A stretch of DNA of 64,000 bases from Variovorax sp. Lineage in GTDB: Bacteria > Pseudomonadota > Gammaproteobacteria > Burkholderiales > Burkholderiaceae_C. Position 1 is the stretch's first letter. Every line of letters begins with the position of its first letter. Below the pieces are notes generated by a model. That model did not search any database. It worked only from the letters and a program-made list of their open reading frames with translations, and was not told the DNA's origin. Where the stretch lies: contig JAGIAI010000031.1 of assembly GCA_017744935.1 (NCBI GenBank), positions 1-64,000 of the forward strand. The letters run 5' to 3'. This document shows positions 28,557 to 38,224 of this stretch, piece after piece. A program made the position numbers and the translations under genes.

Positions 28557-29492
28557 TCAGCTCCCGTCCGCGGCGCGCTCGGCGACGCGGAGGATCGCGC
28601 TGCGAGCGCGAGGATTGCCATCCACTTCGGCTTGCGACGGCTTCACGCGGCCCAGGGAGCGCAGCTTCATCGCCTTCGGCGCAGCAAAAGGCGCGCGGCG
28701 GTCATAGACCTCGCGCGAATGCTTGGCGATGAACTGCTTCACGATGCGGTCTTCCAGCGAATGGAAGCTGATCACCGCGAGCCGACCCTGGGGCTTGAGC
28801 ACGACGAGGCTCGCCTCTAGCGCCTGTTGCAGCTCTTCAAGCTCGGCGTTGATGAAAATCCGAAGAGCCTGAAATGTGCGCGTTGCAGGGTTCTGGCCCG
28901 GCTCGCGGGTTTTGACCGCGCCAGCCACGAGCTGGGCCAGCTCGGTGGTGGTTGAAATTGGGCTCCGTTCTTGTCGGCGAGCAACAATCGCCTTTGCAAT
29001 CTGAACAGCAAACCGTTCTTCGCCATAGTCACGAATCACCTCCGCAATCTGCTGCTGGTCGGCTGTTGCCAGCCATTCGGCCACGCTCTCGCCGCGCGTG
29101 GTGTCCATGCGCATGTCGAGCGGGCCGTCGAAACGAAAAGAAAAACCCCGAGCGGGGTTGTCGATCTGGGGAGAGCTGATTCCGAGATCCAGCAGCACGC
29201 CTGACACACTGGCCGGCGGCAGCTCTCCCAAGTCCTTGAATCCCTGGTGACGGATGGAAAAACGCGCATCCTGGATGCGCGCTGCTTCGGCCACCGCTTC
29301 CGCGTCCTTGTCGAACGCGATGAGGCGGCCCTCCGGCCGCAACCTCGAAAGGATCGCGCGGCTGTGGCCGCCGCGGCCGAAGGTGGCATCCACGTAGGTG
29401 CCCACAGGCGCAGGCGCGTCCGCTCCGTCGAGGAAGAGGGCATCCACCGCTTCCTTCAACATGACGGTTGTGTGAGTCCATGCCTCGTCCAC
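28557..29492 (-). CDS. rsmH: 16S rRNA m4C1402 methyltransferase RsmH (MraW)
   Basis: RsmH methylates N4 of C1402 in 16S rRNA using S-adenosylmethionine. The GTG at 29492 ([19 protein letters not shown]) is chosen because THTTVML is the conserved N-terminus and GAGGCG lies just upstream, giving 311 residues. The SAM loop is [37 protein letters not shown] and [17 protein letters not shown] are diagnostic. It starts 8 bases after mraZ, as the second gene of the dcw operon. Confidence 0.96.
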   Translation of the reverse strand: MDEAWTHTTVMLKEAVDALFLDGADAPAPVGTYVDATFGRGGHSRAILSRLRPEGRLIAFDKDAEAVAEAARIQDARFSIRHQGFKDLGELPPASVSGVLLDLGISSPQIDNPARGFSFRFDGPLDMRMDTTRGESVAEWLATADQQQIAEVIRDYGEERFAVQIAKAIVARRQERSPISTTTELAQLVAGAVKTREPGQNPATRTFQALRIFINAELEELQQALEASLVVLKPQGRLAVISFHSLEDRIVKQFIAKHSREVYDRRAPFAAPKAMKLRSLGRVKPSQAEVDGNPRARSAILRVAERAADGS

Positions 29493-29500
29493 TTCGCGCC

Positions 29501-29929
29501 TCAGAACGAAAAGTCCTGGAATACGTCCGGCATCTGGCCTTGGGTGGCCTCGGCCTCCTTGGCATCGTAGGTCGCCTTGTCCCAGAGCTCGAAGTGGTTG
29601 CCCATGCCGAGGAGCAGGGCATCGCGGCTGATGCCGGCGGCTTCGCGCAATTCGGGCGACACGAGCACGCGACCGGTGCCGTCCATCTCGACGTCCATTG
29701 CATTGCCGAGAAAGACGCGCTTCCACCATTGCGCCGACATGGGCAGCGCGGCGATGCGCTCACGAAATTTCTCCCACTCGGGGCGGGGAAACACCATGAG
29801 GCAGCCGTGGGGGTGCTTGGTGATCGTGAGTTGGCCGCCGGCGGTCGCGCTCAGGACGTCACGGTGCCGGGTCGGCACTGAGAGCCGCCCCTTGGCATCG
29901 AGACTGAGCGATGAAGCGCCTTGAAACAC
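29501..29929 (-). CDS. mraZ: Transcriptional regulator MraZ
   Basis: MraZ is the AbrB-like, ring-forming DNA-binding repressor of its own dcw operon. The 142-residue protein starts at a GTG ([23 protein letters not shown]) and contains two MraZ repeats. The second has [22 protein letters not shown], with the usual DxxGRxxxP-type signatures. It heads the operon, and the leader immediately upstream carries four GTG boxes at 10-bp spacing, its expected target. No ATG start is available, so GTG is assigned. Confidence 0.95.
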   Translation of the reverse strand: MFQGASSLSLDAKGRLSVPTRHRDVLSATAGGQLTITKHPHGCLMVFPRPEWEKFRERIAALPMSAQWWKRVFLGNAMDVEMDGTGRVLVSPELREAAGISRDALLLGMGNHFELWDKATYDAKEAEATQGQMPDVFQDFSF

Positions 29930-29978
29930 GACCTGAAAACCCCGTTGGGGAGAGCTGCCACAGCCTTATCTGCGGCAG

Positions 29979-30018
29979 TTCTCGACACTTTTTCCCACTT
30001 AACTGCACTTTTTTGCAC
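29979..30018 (-). promoter_or_regulatory. mraZ: MraZ operator: four GTG boxes, 10-bp period
   Basis: Read on the minus strand, GTG triplets begin at 30018, 30008, 29998 and 29988, exactly one helical turn apart. Each is followed by A-rich spacers, and one box reads GTGGG. Known MraZ operators are tandem GTGGG/TGGG-type boxes with 10-bp spacing in the mraZ leader. The array overlaps the predicted -10 hexamer and the likely start site, so binding should block transcription. Confidence 0.7.
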
Positions 30019-30044
30019 TGTAGCAGGAAACGTCTACAGCGCAA
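30017..30044 (-). promoter_or_regulatory. mraZ: Predicted sigma-70 promoter of the dcw operon
   Basis: On the minus strand a -35-like TTGCGC (30044-30039) and a -10-like TACAGT (30022-30017) are separated by 16 bases. The -10 is preceded by TGC, forming an extended -10. The position, about 90 bases upstream of the mraZ GTG and directly abutting the GTG-box array, fits the operon promoter. The prediction rests on pattern only. Confidence 0.5.
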
Positions 30045-30188
30045 CGGGAGGTCGCTGGAATTTTTTGTAATGGAATCAACGACTTAGCGGTGTTTTTGCA
30101 ACCGCCAAAAACCGAATTCCGTTGCAAATGAAGTACTTAGCACACGCAATGAATGTGTTGCGTGAAGCCTTCGTTACACAGCCCGGAA

Positions 30189-31514
<1,326 letters not shown>

Positions 31515-31522
31515 GTGAGGTC

Positions 31523-32068
31523 TCACAGGCTCTCGATGGTGTGGTGCATGTTGGTGTAGATGCAGAGCTCGCCTGCAATCTCGAGCGACTTGCGGACGAT
31601 CTGCTCTGCCGTCAGTTCGGTGCTGTCGAGCAGCGCCTTGGCGGCCGCCTGCGCGTAGGCGCCGCCGGAGCCGATGGCGATGATCCCGTTCTCGGGCTCC
31701 AGCACGTCGCCGTTGCCGGTGATGATCAGCGAAGTGGTCGCATCAGCCACCGCCAGCATCGCTTCGAGCCGCCGCAGGACGCGGTCGGTGCGCCAATCCT
31801 TGGTGAGCTCGATGGCGGCGCGGGCCAAATGACCCTGGTGCTTCTCCAGCTTGGCCTCGAAGCGCTCGAAGAGGGTGAATGCGTCAGCGGTCGCGCCGGC
31901 GAATCCGGCGAGCACCTTGCCGTGATAGAGCCGGCGAACCTTGCGCGCGCTGCCCTTGATGACGATGTTGCCGAGGGTGACTTGACCGTCACCGCCGATA
32001 GCCACCTGATCGCCGCCAGCGGTCTTGCGACGGACGCTGACAATCGTGGTTCCGTGAAATTGTTCCAT
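31523..32068 (-). CDS. hslV: HslV peptidase subunit
   Basis: HslV (ClpQ) is the proteasome-like threonine peptidase that forms the HslUV complex. The 181-residue protein begins [14 protein letters not shown]. The catalytic threonine is Thr7, exposed after removal of a six-residue propeptide longer than in E. coli. [36 protein letters not shown] and [13 protein letters not shown] are the conserved proteasome-fold blocks. It is followed by hslU. Confidence 0.96.
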   Translation of the reverse strand: MEQFHGTTIVSVRRKTAGGDQVAIGGDGQVTLGNIVIKGSARKVRRLYHGKVLAGFAGATADAFTLFERFEAKLEKHQGHLARAAIELTKDWRTDRVLRRLEAMLAVADATTSLIITGNGDVLEPENGIIAIGSGGAYAQAAAKALLDSTELTAEQIVRKSLEIAGELCIYTNMHHTIESL

Positions 32069-32130
32069 GCGACATTATCTTTGGTCGCCCCCGCCCCTGC
32101 CGCCCTGCGGGTGGGCACCCACCTACGGAC

Positions 32131-33693
32131 TCAGCCTCGCGTCTTGACGCTCGCGTGATCCGCGATGCCGACGACGCCAAAAAACGCCGCGATGAGGCGA
32201 TGCACGTCGGTGAACTGGATGCTCTGGCCGCGTGCGTGGCGCGCCGTCACCCAATTGAGCAACGTGCCGGCGGCGGTGAAGTCCATGCGAACGAGGGCTG
32301 CGCAGGAAATGCTCGGCGCAGTGGCTTCGCCGAGTTCGCCATCGAGCCGCTGCCAAGTGGAAGCGGACTCGCCGGCGAGCTCGCCGCTCAGCGTCACGCC
32401 TGCAGCCAATGGTGCCGGACCGGATGCGCGATCCGACGCGAGCGTGAAGCCGCTGTGCGCCGGCTTTGCGGCCTTCGGGAGATCGAGCCAGGCGTAGTCG
32501 CCCTTGGGATCCTCCCAGGGCGGCGGCGACACCTCGTAGGTAATGCAGTAGTTGAGCGCGAGCAGCTCGAACTCGTCGGCGCGGTGCATCACGCGCAAGG
32601 CGGCCATGTGAAGTTGCCACCAGACCGCATCGACGCTGCGCTCATTGGCGGGCGTTGCTTCGGCCAGGACCAGGAGAAGCTGGTCCGCACCGGCAAAGCG
32701 CAGCTGGACCGTCGAGTCCGCCCAATGATTGAACAGGGCACGCAGCGGACCGGCAGCGTCAGCTTCGATGGTGTCGAGCGCGCTCCAGTTGAGCTTCCAC
32801 GACGGGCCGGCCGCACCGAGTGCGCGCGTCAGGCCGATCAGCGCTTCGCGCGTGAGGCGCGGCGGGCTGGACCAGTCCGCGCCGCCCGGTTGGGGCGCAT
32901 CCGGTGCCGGCTGAACCGGCACCGCGGCGCGTACGGAATTCGCAAGCGCACGGAACGAGATCCAGTCGGGCGGGGTGCGCTTCATGCGCTGTGCGTATCG
33001 GGTACTGGTGGCGACGAATTTCTCGGCGTCGCCGGTGGCGCGATAGAAGTCGAGCAGCGTGCGCCACGTATCGTCGTGATCGCCTGTGGGACTGTCGGGC
33101 GCCAGCGCCTGGAGAAGGATCGCCTCGGCGCCGTCGTCGTCGCCGTGGGCAAAGCGGATGGATGCCTCCTCGATGCTGCCGTCCTGCGTAGGCACATCGG
33201 CCGGAGCCTGGGCCTGCTGTGCACCAGCGCCGGGTTGGGGCACGCCGGGCACGGTGTCGGCGTAGGCGCGCGAATGCTGCACGGCCGTCGGCTCGCCGGT
33301 CACCCCTTCGGATTTTTCCTCCGACTGGGCGTTACGCGCCTTCCACCATTGCTGCGACATCTGCTCTTCGATCTCGTCGATCTTCTTGAGCGTGAGCGCC
33401 CTGCCTTCGGACTTGCCCGAAGTGCTGCTGACATTGAAGGAAGACGGCGTGGCTGCCGCGTCGCGGCCGCCCGCGGCCTCGCGCTGCCGCAGCTTGCGGA
33501 GCATGTCGAATTCGCGGCGGCGCACGAAATCGTTGCGCTGTCGCCGCTCGATCATCTCCTTGAGCATTTCACGGCTGTAGCCGTTCTCGAGCGATGCCGA
33601 ATCATCGGCATCGAGCTCCGACCAGTCCTTCAGCGGATTGCGAACAAACTTCGCGACCTTCGATAGCAGACGGCCGGTTTCTTCCTTGCCCAT
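32131..33693 (-). CDS. STAS-domain protein between dksA and hslV
   Basis: A 520-residue cytosolic protein with no clear enzymatic motif. Residues 1-200 are charged and low-complexity (helical MLKEMIERRQRNDFVRRREFD-type stretch near 43-65, then Ala/Gln/Pro-rich). The middle (about 175-390) looks like helical repeat or scaffold sequence (FYRATGDAEKFVATSTRYAQRM; VDAVWWQLHMAALRVMHRADEFELLALNYC). The last 95 residues resemble a STAS domain (VTLSGELAG, then LVRMDFTAAGTLLNWV and FTDVHRLIAAFFGVVGI). STAS domains mediate regulatory protein interactions. The partner and role are unknown. The gene lies 30 bases after dksA on the same strand. Confidence 0.75.
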   Translation of the reverse strand: MGKEETGRLLSKVAKFVRNPLKDWSELDADDSASLENGYSREMLKEMIERRQRNDFVRRREFDMLRKLRQREAAGGRDAAATPSSFNVSSTSGKSEGRALTLKKIDEIEEQMSQQWWKARNAQSEEKSEGVTGEPTAVQHSRAYADTVPGVPQPGAGAQQAQAPADVPTQDGSIEEASIRFAHGDDDGAEAILLQALAPDSPTGDHDDTWRTLLDFYRATGDAEKFVATSTRYAQRMKRTPPDWISFRALANSVRAAVPVQPAPDAPQPGGADWSSPPRLTREALIGLTRALGAAGPSWKLNWSALDTIEADAAGPLRALFNHWADSTVQLRFAGADQLLLVLAEATPANERSVDAVWWQLHMAALRVMHRADEFELLALNYCITYEVSPPPWEDPKGDYAWLDLPKAAKPAHSGFTLASDRASGPAPLAAGVTLSGELAGESASTWQRLDGELGEATAPSISCAALVRMDFTAAGTLLNWVTARHARGQSIQFTDVHRLIAAFFGVVGIADHASVKTRG

Positions 33694-33723
33694 GCGCTTT
33701 GTCTCCGTCCGGCTCCCGCGGGA

Positions 33724-34626
33724 TCAGTCCCCGAACATCTTCTGCTTCAGCTCGCGGCGCTGCTGCGCCTCGAGCGACAACGTCGCGGTCGGACGGGCGA
33801 GAAGACGGCCGACGCCGATAGGTTCGCCGGTTTCGTCGCAGTAGCCGTAGTCGCCGGCGTCGATGCGCTGGATCGACTGCTCGATCTTCTTGAGGAGCTT
33901 GCGCTCGCGGTCGCGAGTGCGCAGTTCGAGCGCGTGCTCTTCCTCGATCGTTGCGCGGTCCGCCGGATCGGGCACGACCACGGTGTCTTCACGCAGGTGC
34001 TCGGTCGTCTCGCCGGCGTTCTCGAGGATGCCGCGCTTGAGTTCTTGCAGCTTCAGGCGGAAGAACGCCATCTGCTTGTCGTTCATGTATTCGGAGTCCG
34101 GCATCGCGATGACTTCGGCATCGGTCAGCTCCTCGGCGGACTTGGCCTTCCAGTTGTTCGCGAGCTTGGGGTCCTTCTTGATCGCGACCGGCGGCGGCGG
34201 GACCAGCGGGTTGGACGTGGTCTGCACGAAGCTGGATTTGGCGGCGGTCGACGCGACCGCCTGCGGCATGGAGGGCACGGTCACCTGCGACAGCCGGGAG
34301 GACGGGCGCGCGCTGCGGGCGGGCACAGAGGCGGCGGCTCCGGCAGGAGTCACCGTGGCGGTAGAGGATTCGGAGGCAGCAGCCGTTTTTTTCATGGGAG
34401 TCGGTGGTGCTGATGGCGCGGGGTGGAGACCGGCCGGTTTGGAGGACGAGGCGCCGGCAGTCGCCGCCTTGACCTTGCTTGTGGCGGAGGCCGTTGGTGC
34501 GGCGGCGGGCTGGGCGTGCTTTGCAACTGAAACCTTCTTCGCCGCGGGCACAGCCTGCTTGGCAACCGCCGTCTTCTTGACGGCCGGCTTCGACGCTGGC
34601 TTGGCGTTGGCGACAGGTTTCTTCAC
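33724..34626 (-). CDS. dksA: DksA, zinc-cysteine-poor form with long N-terminal extension
   Basis: DksA binds the RNA polymerase secondary channel and potentiates ppGpp control of rRNA and amino-acid promoters. The C-terminal 150 residues carry the coiled-coil tip PDPADRATIEEE with the two functional Asp residues, and the globular YGYCDETGEPIG/RLLARPTATLSLEAQQRRE. The four zinc cysteines of E. coli DksA read Cys263, Thr266, Ser284 and Ala287, so this is a zinc-independent type. The first ~145 residues are an Ala/Lys/Pro/Ser-rich extension. The GTG at 34626 has AAGGAG nine bases upstream and is preferred, although an in-frame ATG at 34662 also exists. The next gene downstream, 30 bases on, encodes the STAS protein. 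Confidence 0.9.
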   Translation of the reverse strand: MKKPVANAKPASKPAVKKTAVAKQAVPAAKKVSVAKHAQPAAAPTASATSKVKAATAGASSSKPAGLHPAPSAPPTPMKKTAAASESSTATVTPAGAAASVPARSARPSSRLSQVTVPSMPQAVASTAAKSSFVQTTSNPLVPPPPVAIKKDPKLANNWKAKSAEELTDAEVIAMPDSEYMNDKQMAFFRLKLQELKRGILENAGETTEHLREDTVVVPDPADRATIEEEHALELRTRDRERKLLKKIEQSIQRIDAGDYGYCDETGEPIGVGRLLARPTATLSLEAQQRRELKQKMFGD

Positions 34627-34677
34627 AGTGACTGGCTCCTTCGACGAACTCGAAACGCACATTCAATGGATGTCTCC

Positions 34678-34710
34678 CCCGTGGATTTCACGGGTGCTCG
34701 CCTACGGCGA
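34678..34710 (-). promoter_or_regulatory. dksA: Paired hairpins in the dksA leader
   Basis: Two perfect inverted repeats lie next to each other just upstream of dksA. CCCGTG/CACGGG has a 5-base loop (34678-34694), and TCGCC/GGCGA has a 3-base loop (34698-34710). In the transcript they would form consecutive stem-loops about 50-85 bases before the preferred GTG start. A TATAAC -10-like hexamer lies upstream at 34724-34719, but I cannot place a convincing -35. A role in message stability or translation control is inference. Confidence 0.35.
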
Positions 34711-34886
34711 ACCCAAGGGTTATACCCCTGAAAACGACCCAAAAACGCACGCAGTCTTGTGCCGGAAGTCACACACCACCCTAAAAGACGGGCGGGGTGG
34801 CTCCCGTAACAGGCGCGCGATTGTATAGAGAAGTGGAGCCGGTCGGTGGGATCAGCCTCAACGCTCCGGGCGGCCCGGCGCCGGCC

Positions 34887-35933
34887 TCAGACCAGACACT
34901 GGTCCAGGCCCTGCTCCAGGATCTCCCGCGGCAGGTCGATTCCGATGAAGACCATCCGGCTGTTGCGCTTTTCGTCAGGACCCCAGGCGGGACCGAGATC
35001 GCTGCCCATGAGCTGGTGCACACCCTGGAAGATCACCTTGCGCTCGGTGCCCTGCATGTGCAGCACGCCCTTGTAGCGCAGCATCCGCGGACCGTAGATG
35101 TTGACGACCGCGCCAAGGAAGTCCTCGAGCCTTGCCGGATCGAACGGCCGGTCCGCGCGATAGACGAAGCTCTTCACGTCGTCGTCGTGGTGATGGTGGT
35201 GGCCGTGACCCTCATGCTTGTGCGAGGGATGGTCGCAGTGCTCGCCATGCTCGTGGTCATGGTCATGCTCGTCCTCTTCCTTCAGGAAGTCCGGATCGAT
35301 ATCCAGCTTGGCGTTGAGGTTGAAGCCCCGCAGGTCGAACACATCCTTGAGCGGCACGTCGCCGAAGTGCACCTTCTGCTGCGGCGCGCGCGGGTTCATG
35401 TGCTTGAGGCGGTGGATCAACGCGTCGGTCTCGTCAGCGGCGACCAGGTCGGTCTTGCTGATGAAAATCTGGTCGGCGAAACCCACCTGCCGGCGTGCTT
35501 CCTGGCGATCGTTGAGTTGCTGGGGCGCGTGCTTGGCGTCCACCAGCGTCAGGATCGAATCAAGCAGATAGCTCTCGGCGATCTCGTCATCCATGAAGAA
35601 GGTCTGCGCGACCGGACCCGGGTCGGCCAGACCAGTGGTTTCGATCACTACGCGATCGAAGTCGAGCAACCCCTTGCGCTTCTTGGCCGCAAGCAATTGC
35701 AGAGCTTCCCGCAGGTCCTCGCGGATGGTGCAACAGATGCAACCGTTGCTCATCTGGACGATCTGCTCCTTGGATTCGGTCACCAGGATGTCGTTGTCGA
35801 TGTTCTCTTCGCCGAACTCGTTCTCGATGACGGCGATCTTCTCGCCGTGCGCCTCGGTCAGGATGCGCTTGAGCAGCGTGGTTTTGCCGGAGCCAAGAAA
35901 GCCGGTGAGGATGGTGGCGGGAATGAGGGCCAT
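34887..35933 (-). CDS. COG0523 (CobW/YjiA) GTPase metal chaperone
   Basis: A 348-residue G3E-family GTPase. Walker A is GFLGSGKTT (11-19), the metal-binding CxCC motif is NGCICCTIRE (Cys65, Cys67, Cys68), a GTP-specific loop ISKTD lies at about 158-162, and there is a CobW C-terminal domain. Residues about 223-249 form a histidine-rich loop with more than ten His (DHDHEHGEH, GHGHHHHH), typical of zinc- or nickel-handling members. The likely job is delivering zinc to client proteins when zinc is short. It is upstream of dksA on the same strand, 260 bases away. No Zur-like palindrome was seen in its own 5' region. Confidence 0.88.
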   Translation of the reverse strand: MALIPATILTGFLGSGKTTLLKRILTEAHGEKIAVIENEFGEENIDNDILVTESKEQIVQMSNGCICCTIREDLREALQLLAAKKRKGLLDFDRVVIETTGLADPGPVAQTFFMDDEIAESYLLDSILTLVDAKHAPQQLNDRQEARRQVGFADQIFISKTDLVAADETDALIHRLKHMNPRAPQQKVHFGDVPLKDVFDLRGFNLNAKLDIDPDFLKEEDEHDHDHEHGEHCDHPSHKHEGHGHHHHHDDDVKSFVYRADRPFDPARLEDFLGAVVNIYGPRMLRYKGVLHMQGTERKVIFQGVHQLMGSDLGPAWGPDEKRNSRMVFIGIDLPREILEQGLDQCLV

Positions 35934-36025
35934 AAAGATGCTCCGGAGATCAGGAAACGGGCGAATCGAGAAAAGGCGGAAAGTTTAGCGACGGCCGCCG
36001 GGCCGCGCTCCGCCAAGGTCAAACG

Positions 36026-37228
36026 CTATTTGCGCACCACGACCAGGCCTTTCAAGTACTCCCCTTCGGGGAACTCGATGGTCATGGGGTGGTCGGGGGC
36101 GGCGCCGAGGCGCTCGGTGATGTAGCCATCCACGCCGGCTTCGATACCGGCCGAGGCCACGATCTTGTGGAACAGGTCGGCCCCGATGCCGCCGGAGCAC
36201 GAGAAGGTCAGCAGATGCCCGCCCGGCGCCAGCAGCTTGAAGGCCTGCCGGTTGAGGTCTTTGTACGCACGCGCGGCGCGTTCGGCATGTGCGACGGTCG
36301 GCGCGAACTTCGGGGGGTCGAGCACGATGGCGTCGAAGGTCCGGCCTTCGTCGACGAAGCGGCGCAGCGAGGCATTGACGTCGGCGTCGAGAAAATCTGC
36401 CTGTGCATCCTCGAAACCGTTGAGCGCCAGATGCGCGCGCGCACGCTCCAGCGCAGGCAACGACGAATCGATGGAAATGAGCTCGGCCCCGGAGGTCGCG
36501 CCTGCCGACTTCAGCCCCGCCATCGCGGCAACCGTGAACCCGCCCGTGTAGCAGAAGCAGTTGAGCACGCGCCGGAACCGGCGCTGCGCCGCCAGTTCGG
36601 CAAAGCGCTTGCGGCTGTCGCGCTGGTCCAGGTAGAAGCCGGTCTTGTGGCCGGTGGCGACATCAAGGCTCAGGCGCCATTCGTGCTCGCGGATCGTCAG
36701 CTCGGTCTCGCCGCTGCCGCGCAGCCAGCCGGTGACCGGCGGCAGTCCTTCCCGCTCGCGCCCGCTGGCGTCGGAACGCTCGTAGAGCTTCTGCAGACCG
36801 GTGGCGGCCAGCAGCGCATCCGCCAGGATGCCCTTCCAGCGCTCGACGCCGGCCGATAGAAACTGCGCGACCAGCGTGTCGCCGTAGCGGTCGACGATCA
36901 GGCCGGGCAGGCTGTCGGCTTCGCCGTGAATCAGCCGCACACCGTCGCTTTGCAGGTCGAACAGGCCCCGTGCCTCGACTGCGCTCGCCACCCGAGCCGC
37001 GAAGAACCCGGCATCGATGCGCTGCTTCTCGTCGAAGCTCCAGGCCCGCGCGCGGATCTTGGAATTCGGGCTGAACGCCGCCCAGGCGAGGAACTTGCCG
37101 TCGCCGGATTCGATGCGCACGGTCTCGCCCGGATCGCCGCCGCCCTTGGCGATGGCCGATTCGAAAACCCACGGATGGCGCCGCTGCAGCGAGCGCTCCT
37201 TGCCGGGCCGGAGACGGAGGACTTTCAT
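36026..37228 (-). CDS. rlmI: 23S rRNA m5C1962 methyltransferase RlmI-type
   Basis: A 400-residue SAM-dependent methyltransferase with an N-terminal PUA-like domain (RLRPGKERSLQRRHPWVFESAI), a linker region (GLIVDRYGDTLVAQFLSAG) and a C-terminal Rossmann domain. VLNCFCYTGGFTVAAM is the SAM loop and DAIVLDPPKFAP the catalytic DPPxF motif. FSCSGG near residue 345 supplies the catalytic cysteine expected for cytosine-5 methylation. The start ATG overlaps the xerC stop (ATGA), placing it last in the dapF-DUF484-YdcF-xerC operon. Confidence 0.88.
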   Translation of the reverse strand: MKVLRLRPGKERSLQRRHPWVFESAIAKGGGDPGETVRIESGDGKFLAWAAFSPNSKIRARAWSFDEKQRIDAGFFAARVASAVEARGLFDLQSDGVRLIHGEADSLPGLIVDRYGDTLVAQFLSAGVERWKGILADALLAATGLQKLYERSDASGREREGLPPVTGWLRGSGETELTIREHEWRLSLDVATGHKTGFYLDQRDSRKRFAELAAQRRFRRVLNCFCYTGGFTVAAMAGLKSAGATSGAELISIDSSLPALERARAHLALNGFEDAQADFLDADVNASLRRFVDEGRTFDAIVLDPPKFAPTVAHAERAARAYKDLNRQAFKLLAPGGHLLTFSCSGGIGADLFHKIVASAGIEAGVDGYITERLGAAPDHPMTIEFPEGEYLKGLVVVRK

Positions 37229-38217
37229 GGTTTGCTGCTCTTGATCTTTCTTTCGCCCGCCGATGGCTTGTGCTCGTCGCGAGCGTGCGCCCGGGGGTGG
37301 GCTGCGTCATAGGCCCGCGCGAGATGCTGGAAATCCAGCCGCGTGTAGACCTGCGTGGTGGAAATGTTCGCGTGCCCGAGGAGTTCCTGTACCGCCCGCA
37401 GATCGCTGCTCGACTGCAGCACATGGCTCGCGAACGAATGCCGGAGCATGTGCGGATGCACAGGCACCGCGAGGCCGGCTTTCAGGCTGCGCTGGCGCAA
37501 CTGTTTCCACACCGATTGCGCCGAGAAGCGCAGTCCGTTGCGGCCGATGAAGAGCGCCGCCGCGTTGCCCGGGTCCCGCAATCGCGCCGCCTCGATGGCC
37601 GGACAGTCGTCCCGCGTTGCGAGCCAGGTTCGCAGGGCCTCGGCCGCCTTGCTGCCGACAGGCACGATGCGGCGCTTGCTGCCCTTGCCGAGCACGTTGG
37701 CTTCCGCAGATTCGAGGTCGACCCAACCGCGCGCCGTGGGGCTGGGCCGAACGTCGAGCCCCGTCAACTCGCTGACCCGCAGGCCGCAACCGTAGAGCAT
37801 CTCGACGATGGCGCGATCGCGCGCTTCCGTCCACGGATCGGCTTCGGTGTCATGGAGGTCCGCGAGCTGCACCGCGTCATCGACTGCGAGTGCCTTGGGC
37901 AGGGGCCGATCCGCCTTCGGCGCATGGACGTCCTGCACCGGATTCGCGCTCACTAGCCCTTCGTTGCCAAGCCACCGATAGAAACTGCGCCAGCACGACA
38001 GCACCAGCGCGATACCGCGCGACTCGCGCCCGGCGCTGTGGAGTTGGGCCATCCAGCGCCGCACATGCGCGGTCTGGACCTCGTCGAGCGCGACCCCAGC
38101 CGCCTCTGCCTTCTCGGCGAGCGTCTTCAGGTGGATGCCGTAGAGATCCACCGTGCGCGCAGCGAGCCGGCGCTCCACGCGCACGTATTCGAGGTATCGC
38201 TCGATCAACAGGGACAT
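37225..38217 (-). CDS. xerC: Tyrosine recombinase XerC
   Basis: XerC, with XerD and FtsK, resolves chromosome dimers at dif. The 330-residue protein has the SAM-like N-terminal domain and the catalytic set Arg147 (GLRVSEL), Lys178 (GKGSKRR), His256 and Arg259 (HPHMLRHSFASH), His282 (LGHANISTT) and Tyr291 (VYTRLDFQHLA). The ATG at 38217 (MSLLIERYLEYV) gives a normal length. No attachment site or cargo surrounds it, and it is embedded in a housekeeping operon after DUF484, as in many proteobacteria. It is therefore the cellular recombinase and not a phage integrase. Confidence 0.94.
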   Translation of the reverse strand: MSLLIERYLEYVRVERRLAARTVDLYGIHLKTLAEKAEAAGVALDEVQTAHVRRWMAQLHSAGRESRGIALVLSCWRSFYRWLGNEGLVSANPVQDVHAPKADRPLPKALAVDDAVQLADLHDTEADPWTEARDRAIVEMLYGCGLRVSELTGLDVRPSPTARGWVDLESAEANVLGKGSKRRIVPVGSKAAEALRTWLATRDDCPAIEAARLRDPGNAAALFIGRNGLRFSAQSVWKQLRQRSLKAGLAVPVHPHMLRHSFASHVLQSSSDLRAVQELLGHANISTTQVYTRLDFQHLARAYDAAHPRAHARDEHKPSAGERKIKSSKP

Positions 38218-38224
38218 CTCCGCG

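Noticed and set aside
32070-32130. GC-rich gap between hslV and the STAS gene as another member of the palindromic repeat family
   Set aside because: It has CCCGC/GCGGG-like runs but lacks the CCCCC-NNN-GGGGG plus GGCGGCCC arrangement of the other two.
35160-35290. Repeated GTG/ATG-rich stretch that looks like tandem DNA repeats
   Set aside because: It is simply the codons of the histidine-rich loop of the COG0523 protein, read on the opposite strand.
37225-38217. Tyrosine recombinase as evidence of a genomic island
   Set aside because: It is the housekeeping XerC by motif set and context (dapF-DUF484 operon); no attachment repeats or cargo are present.
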